In this document: one piece after another, positions 52,566 through 55,442 of the stretch
Numbering within the stretch: position 1 is the stretch's first letter
Layout: the number at the start of each line of letters is the position of its first letter
NCBI GenBank assembly: GCA_002786855.1
Contig: PCUU01000095.1
Coordinates: 1-55,442, forward strand
Length of the DNA stretch: 55,442 bases
Direction: 5' to 3'
Origin: Cytophagales bacterium CG12_big_fil_rev_8_21_14_0_65_40_12
GTDB taxonomy: Bacteria > Bacteroidota > Bacteroidia > Cytophagales > Cyclobacteriaceae
Notes under the pieces: model-generated
The model's input: the letters and a program-made list of their open reading frames with translations, nothing else
Databases searched by the model: none
Told to the model about the DNA's origin: nothing
Program-made: the position numbers and the translations under genes

Positions 52566-53237
52566 ATGAGCGGTACTTTTAACCTAAACACTTGCGTAAT
52601 GAAACTGAATGTAAACTCCTTGTGGAGCACTATATTCACTTTTCGAAAGAAAAGCCATCGGTATAAAATAAGCCGAAGGGACTTCTATGAAGGGAGAAAT
52701 TTCCTGAATAGTCAGGAGCGCATACTCAACCTCATCCGCCAAAGGGATATTAATAGCCTTAGTACTGAAAGACAAATCAGGTTTTATGGTCTGTCTTTCG
52801 GTTCAACTCAAAAAGCTGCCATTAAGCATCTCGGCAAGCCGAATTACTCTACCAAGGAAAAATTCTTGAATGAACATTCCATACTCTTTTACAGAATCAC
52901 TATCGGTAATGTTCAGTGCGTTTTACAGCTCCATTTTTTAAAGAATGAGTTTTTTCTAGGAGTGATTGAGCAAAAAAATGCCTTTAGTTTAACCGATTAT
53001 GAAATCGCTAAACTGGTAAGGAATAAATATGGCGTTCAGGACACGCATTGGGCAGGCATTATTTATGACCAGCAACAAAATAGGGTTGAAATTACTGAAG
53101 GCCCAGTTCAAAGAATCATTTACTCATCAAACAATGCCAACCTTTATCAATCCATAAAGTATCAGTTGCTACAATTGGATGATAGAAACAATAAATTCAG
53201 CCATTTGAGAGCGCAAGTAATGCTCGATATGATATAA
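52566..53237 (+). CDS. Unknown protein, possible small beta-rich domain
   Basis: 223 residues; ATG 52599 (MKLNVNSLW) is an alternative start. The N-terminal 70 residues are basic (FRKKSHRYKISRRDF). Then IRFYGLSFGSTQKAAIKHLGKPNYS resembles the start of small beta-domain lipoprotein repeats (SmpA/OmlA-like G-x-T-x2-x-V-x3-LG-x-P) but no lipobox or signal is present. I cannot assign a family. It ends with a strong terminator. Confidence 0.5.
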   Translation: MSGTFNLNTCVMKLNVNSLWSTIFTFRKKSHRYKISRRDFYEGRNFLNSQERILNLIRQRDINSLSTERQIRFYGLSFGSTQKAAIKHLGKPNYSTKEKFLNEHSILFYRITIGNVQCVLQLHFLKNEFFLGVIEQKNAFSLTDYEIAKLVRNKYGVQDTHWAGIIYDQQQNRVEITEGPVQRIIYSSNNANLYQSIKYQLLQLDDRNNKFSHLRAQVMLDMI

Positions 53238-53268
53238 AGACCTTTCACCTAAGCTTTGCTTAACCTAA

Positions 53269-53297
53269 AAGTCGGGATTCGTTCCGGCTTTTTTTTA
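53269..53297 (+). terminator. Terminator of the unknown gene at 52566
   Basis: AAGTCGG (53269-53275) pairs with CCGGCTT (53284-53290), one G-T, followed by TTTTTTT. Confidence 0.8.
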
Positions 53298-53308
53298 TTT
53301 CTACAAAT

Positions 53309-53338
53309 TTGGCTAATCACAAATTGCCTTTATCTTTG
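53309..53338 (+). promoter_or_regulatory. Promoter of the DUF3667 gene (TTG-N19-TAnnTTTG)
   Basis: TTG (53309-53311) and TATCTTTG (53331-53338) are spaced by 19 bases, 22 bases upstream of the ATG at 53361. This is the best-matching plus-strand promoter in the window. Confidence 0.6.
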
Positions 53339-53360
53339 ATCTATCCCAAAACTATTATTG

Positions 53361-54497
53361 ATGAAAGCCAAAAGCCGCAGAAGTACCCATTGTAGCAACT
53401 GCGAAAGTCAATTAGATGAATCTTTCAATTTTTGCCCGGTTTGTGGGCAATCGAATACCACCAATAATATTACTTTCGGTATTCTGATCAGTGAGTTCAT
53501 CGATAACTATTTAGGACTTGATTCAAAAATAGCGCACAGCTTAGGCCCCTTTCTTTTCAGCCCTGGCAAACTCACCAATCGTTTTCAAGACGGAAAAATC
53601 AAGCATTTTATTCATCCGGTTCGCCTTTACCTCGTACTCAGTGTATTTTATTTCTTTGTGATTTCTTATTTACTGAGTTTCGATTTAAGAGACTTGGGTA
53701 ATGACGACTTTGATGTACCTGCGACTGCGAAAATAGAAGATTTAATGAATGACAGCGATATCAATTCAATTCCTGATTCATTAAAAATAAGCTTTGTAGC
53801 GGATAGCCTAAGGGAAAATTTCAAAGAGATAAAAAGCTTCGATATTCTTTACGATTCGTTAATCAGTGCTTACGGCAAGGAGATTACGAACCAGAGAGTA
53901 CAGTTTAATGCATTCGACCTTCTCAAGTCAAATGATGAACCCTATATCGAAAAAGCCCATAGATTGGCGAGAGATAGAAGCCTGACCAATGATGCCTTCA
54001 TAGATTCTATCTCTAATGGCGACTCTGATATCAATTTATTCTCAAAAAGTAGGAATGATCACGCTAAGGCTCAAATCAGAAAAATATTTGTCAATGATCA
54101 AGGATTCAAAGGGTTTTTGCTGGGCAATTTGCCACTGATGATGTTCATCCTCATCCCGCTTTTTGCTGGGGTATTAAAGCTTATTTACGTTCGAAGAAAG
54201 CACCTTTATATCAAGCACATTGTCCATGCGCTCCATGTTCATTCCTTTGCCTACTTGATGTATGGCATAAGTCTGCTCATTATTTTTAAACTTATGGAAG
54301 ATACTGCACTGCGATGGATTACAGCGGGTTTTTTCTTTATTTTGGTCAGCACCTACGTGTATATTTCATTCCTCAATGTGTACAAACAAGGCTGGTTCAA
54401 GACTTTAATCAAGTTCAATATTGTAGGTTTTATCTATTCCATCTTCCTACAAATCTTCTTTTACTTCGCCCTATTTATCAGCTTTTGGTATTATTGA
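53361..54497 (+). CDS. DUF3667 membrane protein with N-terminal zinc ribbon
   Basis: 378 residues. A zinc ribbon (CSNCESQLDESFNFCPVCG, residues 11-29) is followed by the DUF3667 core (FSPGKLTNRFQDGKIKHFIHPVRLYLVLSVFYFFVISY) and a long polar loop (about 115-245). Four more hydrophobic helices form the C terminus. It is common in Bacteroidota and of unknown function. Its own promoter is present at 53309-53338. Confidence 0.85.
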   Translation: MKAKSRRSTHCSNCESQLDESFNFCPVCGQSNTTNNITFGILISEFIDNYLGLDSKIAHSLGPFLFSPGKLTNRFQDGKIKHFIHPVRLYLVLSVFYFFVISYLLSFDLRDLGNDDFDVPATAKIEDLMNDSDINSIPDSLKISFVADSLRENFKEIKSFDILYDSLISAYGKEITNQRVQFNAFDLLKSNDEPYIEKAHRLARDRSLTNDAFIDSISNGDSDINLFSKSRNDHAKAQIRKIFVNDQGFKGFLLGNLPLMMFILIPLFAGVLKLIYVRRKHLYIKHIVHALHVHSFAYLMYGISLLIIFKLMEDTALRWITAGFFFILVSTYVYISFLNVYKQGWFKTLIKFNIVGFIYSIFLQIFFYFALFISFWYY

Positions 54498-54705
54498 GCA
54501 ATCGCCTTCAAACTCTTATAATTCGCTTCAATAATTTGGTCTGCAATTTCTAGAGTAAAGAATCAATTTTGCGATTGATATCCTAACCTATGGGTTAATG
54601 TATGCGAACTACTTTTTTATGACTGTTAAAATTCTTGCCCGTCAATCAGAAGACAAATTAGAAATACTTAACAGTAAATTCATCTTTAACTTCTTTAATA
54701 TGATT

Positions 54706-54713
54706 TACTTTTG
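54706..54713 (+). promoter_or_regulatory. TAnnTTTG -7 element for the terminal lipoprotein gene
   Basis: TACTTTTG, 30 bases upstream of the ATG at 54744. Confidence 0.45.
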
Positions 54714-54743
54714 TTTTATCTTTTAACGCAATAATACAAACTT

Positions 54744-55283
54744 ATGAAAAAGCTATCCCTTATTTGTTTGCTAAGCCTAAGCTTGCTCTCTGTACAATGT
54801 GATTTTCTGAAAATAGACGACCCAAAACCCGAACTCCCACCGATAACCATGACCGGTCAAAATACCTTTGGGGCTATTGTTAATGGAGATATTCGAGTAA
54901 ATAATGATATTATTCAATTAACTGCAATTCATCAAGTTTCAAATGTGTTGAATATTGGAGGAGGGTTTCGTTATCTCAAAACAGGAATTGATGAGCGCAT
55001 TTCTTTCTCAATTTCAGGAGAAGAAATTAAAGTTGGAGTATATAACTTCAACTCAGAAGATAATGAAAAGAGAAGAAATTTCTCATTTGCCAACTTTAAT
55101 CAAGGTTGTCTCTACGATATAGTTTTCGAACCAGACACAAAGTTTGATGGAAAAGTTGAAATATTAAAACTGGATCTAGTAAATAGTATAATTTCAGGCA
55201 CATTTGAATTTACAATTTCCGTAGATGGTTGTCCTGATGTTAGCATAGATCAAGGGCGCTTCGACCTAAAACTTATCAATTAG
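54744..55283 (+). CDS. Lipoprotein of unknown function, DUF6252-like
   Basis: 179 residues. Lipobox LLSVQC gives a lipidated Cys 19. LPPITMTGQNTFGAIVNGDIRVN then resembles the DUF6252 start (LPP-x-T-x-x-G-x-NTFG-x-x-V(N/D)G), a Bacteroidota surface-lipoprotein family. The rest is beta-rich (IISGTFEFTISVDG). Function unknown. Confidence 0.75.
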   Translation: MKKLSLICLLSLSLLSVQCDFLKIDDPKPELPPITMTGQNTFGAIVNGDIRVNNDIIQLTAIHQVSNVLNIGGGFRYLKTGIDERISFSISGEEIKVGVYNFNSEDNEKRRNFSFANFNQGCLYDIVFEPDTKFDGKVEILKLDLVNSIISGTFEFTISVDGCPDVSIDQGRFDLKLIN

Positions 55284-55427
55284 CCATAAACCATATCAAG
55301 CCATTAAATTACTTATGCTCATTTCAATCTATCATTTTTTGAATATTAAAATAGGGTTACTTATTTAGTTCTCAACTACTTGTAATTCAGTATTTTATAT
55401 GTTATCTTACATCAAAGATAGCAGGCA

Positions 55428-55442
55428 ATGAAGTTACTAAAA
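55428..55442 (+). CDS. Possible start of another gene, cut by the window edge
   Basis: ATG followed by AAGTTACTAAAA, encoding M-K-L-L-K, an opening typical of an exported protein signal. No Shine-Dalgarno is seen, and too little remains to judge. Confidence 0.25.

Noticed and set aside
1-55442. Mobile element, phage or integrated plasmid
   Set aside because: No transposase, integrase, terminal repeats, capsid or replication gene was found. The repeat fragments at 16.9-17.1 kb are small and gene-free.

Overview
The window looks like a 55.4 kb piece of a Bacteroidota chromosome, most likely a marine member of the Cytophagales (Roseivirga/Fulvivirga-like, by memory of family content, not by a search). 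The evidence is low to moderate GC, Bacteroidota-specific families (DUF3667, DUF1599, BT_3928-type DoxX, a type IX secretion tail domain, archaeal-type ProRS, DUF6252-like lipoprotein), scarce Shine-Dalgarno sequences, frequent TTG starts, and repeated TAnnTTTG -7 promoter elements. It is mostly core chromosome with short operons on both strands. I see no insertion sequence, prophage, integron or CRISPR array.

Layout. 1-3.3 kb: end of rplI with its terminator, an NTF2-fold exported protein and a large MacB/FtsX-like permease. 3.5-11 kb: gcvT-comB, a membrane Asp/Asn hydroxylase-like gene, dtd-mazG, a polytopic membrane protein, and an overlapping minus-strand set (NAD(P)-binding oxidoreductase, thioredoxin-like, DUF1232, membrane protein). 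11.2-16 kb: an accessory-looking block with an IscA-like protein lacking the C-terminal CxC, an HEAGH protein translationally coupled to a NodU/CmcH-type carbamoyltransferase, a second Asp/Asn hydroxylase, an ATP-grasp ligase, and two tandem paralogous 50-residue membrane peptides. 16-20 kb: a tail-less SSB, a zinc-ribbon protein, fsa-hypothetical-ftsE, and an ECF sigma/anti-sigma pair. 20.2-23.4 kb: an arsenosugar biosynthesis cluster (arsM, arsS, an AhpD-like protein and a TIGR04282/DUF2064-type glycosyltransferase). 24.7 kb: tRNA-Arg(ACG). 25.6-28.5 kb: rpoN, PAP2-like and enoyl-CoA hydratase. 28.7-34.6 kb: asnS, a stand-alone sorting-tail protein, nnr, a helix-hairpin-helix protein and hemA. 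34.6-43.1 kb: a WG-repeat protein, proS-nfeD-floA, and a Ser/Arg-rich lipoprotein with a FadL-like outer-membrane protein. 43.1-46.9 kb: aroK, BT_3928-like and DUF1599, divergent from folP-cdaA. 46.9-55.4 kb: M28 peptidase, exonuclease-nhaC, an FAD oxidase, hotdog-fold DUF4442, an unknown gene, DUF3667 and a lipoprotein.

How genes work together. The arsenosugar genes form one minus-strand pathway: ArsM methylates arsenite, the radical SAM enzyme ArsS adds a 5'-deoxyadenosyl group, and the accessory proteins process the product. The carbamoyltransferase/hydroxylase/ATP-grasp block has the parts of a small-molecule or peptide-tailoring pathway with no known product, and is my best candidate for an undescribed system. 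The most unusual nucleotide-level signal is in the tRNA-Arg, where the near-invariant G19-C56 elbow pair appears replaced by A19-U56. No searches were run: family names rest on motif recognition, and functions inferred from context are marked as such.
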